64,000 bases of DNA, from assembly GCF_023715415.1 (NCBI RefSeq), contig NZ_JAMBOB010000010.1, positions 1-64,000 of the forward strand, read 5' to 3'. How positions within the stretch are numbered: the stretch's first letter is position 1; each line of letters begins with the position of its first letter. Of this stretch, positions 62,376-64,000 are shown piece after piece. The DNA comes from Neobacillus niacini (GTDB lineage Bacteria; Bacillota; Bacilli; Bacillales; Cytobacillaceae). The notes below the pieces were generated by a model that worked only from the letters and a program-made list of their open reading frames with translations, ran no database searches and had not been told where the DNA came from. A program made the position numbers and the translations under genes.

Positions 62376-63473
62376 ATGGGGGCGAGTATTATTTTTATAA
62401 AAGAAAAGGTGAAAAACCTTCCCTCGACACCCGGAGTCTATTTAATGAAGGATTCCCGGGGCTCTATCATTTATGTCGGTAAGGCAAAAAACCTTAAAAG
62501 ACGTGTTCAATCCTATTTCCAACAATCAAAGGCACATCCGCAAAAGATTATTAAACTTGTCAGCAATATTCGAGATTTTGATATTCTGTTAACAGATACA
62601 GAATTTGAAGCGTTTATGCTGGAATGTAAATTAATCCAAGAGCTAAAACCGTTATTTAATAAAATGATGAAAAGTCCCCAATCCTACTCTTACATTGCGA
62701 TTAATAAGAATAGAGAATACCCAGACATAGAGATTACAAACCAACGGGATGAGCAGGACGGAATACTTTATTATGGCCCCTTTCCTAGCAAAGCTAGAGT
62801 CGAACTGGCGATTATAGGCATCAAGGAAGCCTTTCAAATTCTTTGCAGCAATCCAAAATGGCAGAATTCACTGTGCTTCAACCATTCTCTTGGATTATGC
62901 ATAGGAATGTGCGGCGGTGGACCTGCACTGCAACAGTACCAAACCATATTCAATGATATCATTGCTTTACTTAATGGTAAAAATAAGGTAATCCTTGATG
63001 AGATGAAAAGGAAAATGGATAAAGCCGCCGCCGATTTCGATTTTGAGGCTGCCGCTAGGTATAGAGATCGAATCGAGGCCATTGGGTTTCTGCTTCGAAA
63101 AGAAAGGGTTATTGAGTTTACACAGGAAAATAAGAATCTTGTTGTCATAGAAAATTTAAGCGAGGACTCCTTTAAGCTCTTTCTAATAAAACGCAACGAA
63201 GTCCTTACTAGTAAAGTAATTACCATTGATTGTGCCGACGTTACTAAACTTAGCAGCCTCATCACTTCAACCTTTAAGGATACAGCTATTCCTACCGGCA
63301 ACCATATAAAAAGAGATGAGATTGATGAAGCTCAAATTATCTATAACTATTTAAAAACCAGCAACTGCCGCTATAAGAGGATTCCCGATAATTGGATTCG
63401 TAACCACAAAGATAAAACAATCGAAAATGCACTAACGAAATTAATATTTACTAAACAAACCATCAAAAAATAG
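62376..63473 (+). CDS. Half-length UvrC-like GIY-YIG nuclease
   Basis: The 365-residue protein corresponds to the N-terminal half of UvrC: GIY-YIG domain (PGVYLMKD, IYVGKAKNLKRRVQSYF, LECKLIQELKP), cysteines in the place of the UvrC [4Fe-4S] site (ILC, SLCF, GLCIGMC; about residues 153-178) and a UVR motif (MDKAAADFDFEAAARYRDRIEAI). The C-terminal RNase H-like nuclease and helix-hairpin-helix domains are missing. It could make only a 3' incision, like Cho of enterobacteria. The ATG at 62376 has only GCGGA as Shine-Dalgarno. Not decayed: the frame is open and ends before a terminator. Confidence 0.87.
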   Translation: MGASIIFIKEKVKNLPSTPGVYLMKDSRGSIIYVGKAKNLKRRVQSYFQQSKAHPQKIIKLVSNIRDFDILLTDTEFEAFMLECKLIQELKPLFNKMMKSPQSYSYIAINKNREYPDIEITNQRDEQDGILYYGPFPSKARVELAIIGIKEAFQILCSNPKWQNSLCFNHSLGLCIGMCGGGPALQQYQTIFNDIIALLNGKNKVILDEMKRKMDKAAADFDFEAAARYRDRIEAIGFLLRKERVIEFTQENKNLVVIENLSEDSFKLFLIKRNEVLTSKVITIDCADVTKLSSLITSTFKDTAIPTGNHIKRDEIDEAQIIYNYLKTSNCRYKRIPDNWIRNHKDKTIENALTKLIFTKQTIKK

Positions 63474-63509
63474 CCCCGATTGTCGATTTTAGACGGCGAG
63501 GGCTATTTT
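63467..63509. terminator. Bidirectional terminator between the UvrC-like and methyltransferase genes
   Basis: AAAATAGCCC pairs with GGGCTATTTT around an imperfect inner stem (CGATTGTC/GACGGCG). Confidence 0.82.
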
Positions 63510-64000
63510 AATAGGCCAAGCGATAAATCAAAAATCGCTCATTGGCATTATTCTCATATAAACCAGGAAGTTGAACCTCTTTTAGTAATTCAAATAAGGT
63601 GTGGTTTTCTAAATAGTAGATATAATCCTCTGATGGATAATATAAAATCACATCTACCTCCCGTTTGAATTTTTCTACCGAAACCAAAATATTATTTATG
63701 ATTTTCCAAAATATTGGGATTGTAAATGGATTGAAAAAATAAAAACGATTATCAAGAGGATTGATTTCATATTTTTCTGCCAAGCAGCACTGAAATTGAA
63801 TCTCACCTTTATCTTTAGCCTTTATCAAATAATTCGCTTTGTTCTCAATCGCTTCTTCGTATAGCTTTTCATTCATCTCAACCCCTGTAACAGAAGAATG
63901 AAATAGGTAATGAATAAAGAAGTTGAGTCTTCCTTTCCCACAGCCAAAATCAACGATATGATCACTGCTGTTTAATTCATATTCTGCGAATAATTTTTCA
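63508..64000 (-). CDS. SAM-dependent methyltransferase, N-terminus beyond the window
   Basis: The frame stays open from the stop at 63508 to the window edge (at least 164 residues). Near the edge it reads DHIVDFGCGKGRLNFF, the SAM-binding motif I, and continues with TGVEMNEKLYEEA (motif II). The remainder has FYFFNPF and the two helical C-terminal segments. The first ATG seen at 63876 is internal. Substrate unknown. Confidence 0.87.
   Translation of the reverse strand, partial: EKLFAEYELNSSDHIVDFGCGKGRLNFFIHYLFHSSVTGVEMNEKLYEEAIENKANYLIKAKDKGEIQFQCCLAEKYEINPLDNRFYFFNPFTIPIFWKIINNILVSVEKFKREVDVILYYPSEDYIYYLENHTLFELLKEVQLPGLYENNANERFLIYRLAY

Overview
This 64 kb window is low-GC Firmicute chromosome from an endospore-forming member of the Bacillaceae, most like Bacillus or Neobacillus; the species cannot be resolved from the sequence. 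The evidence is the gene order rrn-ygxA-ygzB-perR ... bcp ... gsaB ... ygaE-ygaD-ygaC-ygaB-sspE-fabL-yfhS-mutY-yfhP-yfhJ-sspK-yfhH ... recX-yfhE-yfhD, which follows the Bacillus subtilis ygx/yga/yfh region, together with two small acid-soluble spore proteins, Gram-positive Shine-Dalgarno sequences and many intrinsic terminators.

Layout. 1-2.4 kb: 5' end of a 16S rRNA gene on the minus strand, its promoter, ygxA, ygzB and the peroxide sensor gene perR with a Per box. 2.4-17 kb: an insertion relative to the B. subtilis perR-bcp order. It holds a cobalamin adenosyltransferase gene and then a long minus-strand catabolic cluster: two phosphotriesterase-family proteins, one lacking five of six metal ligands; a cysteine-less thiolase with its OB-fold partner; a CocE-type hydrolase; a metallo-beta-lactamase-fold protein; a two-subunit CoA-transferase; a flavin monooxygenase; an esterase; and an MFS permease. 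TetR (LmrA-type) and IclR regulators flank it. A 53-bp hairpin-forming tandem repeat array splits the cluster. 17-34.9 kb: conserved yga/yfh housekeeping and sporulation genes, interrupted by a lone glutamate synthase large-subunit gene with an unusual leader. 35-36.9 kb: yfhE, yfhD and a two-gene AT-rich cassette of unknown function.

37-49.5 kb: all nine arginine biosynthesis genes in one direction (argC-J-B-D-carA-carB-argF-argG-argH), with an ARG box in front of argG and a sigma-A promoter in front of argC. 49.6-55.7 kb: a small unknown protein and an Mrp-like ATPase on the plus strand, then a minus-strand respiratory module of cytochrome b-like membrane protein, molybdopterin oxidoreductase, four-cluster ferredoxin, Rieske protein, small membrane protein and truncated globin. 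55.8-64 kb: a DUF218 protein, a PAS-PAS-GGDEF cyclase, a TipAS-type MerR regulator with a classical 19-bp-spacer promoter, the des-desK-desR cold/membrane-fluidity system with a DesR site, a DoxX protein, a half-length UvrC-like protein, and a SAM methyltransferase cut by the window edge.

The least described parts are the catabolic cluster with its degenerate phosphotriesterase paralogue and repeat array, the molybdenum/Rieske/globin module with a cysteine-less Mrp, and the glutamate synthase leader, where a hairpin separates a strong Shine-Dalgarno from its start codon. No CRISPR array, prophage, insertion sequence or tRNA gene was seen.
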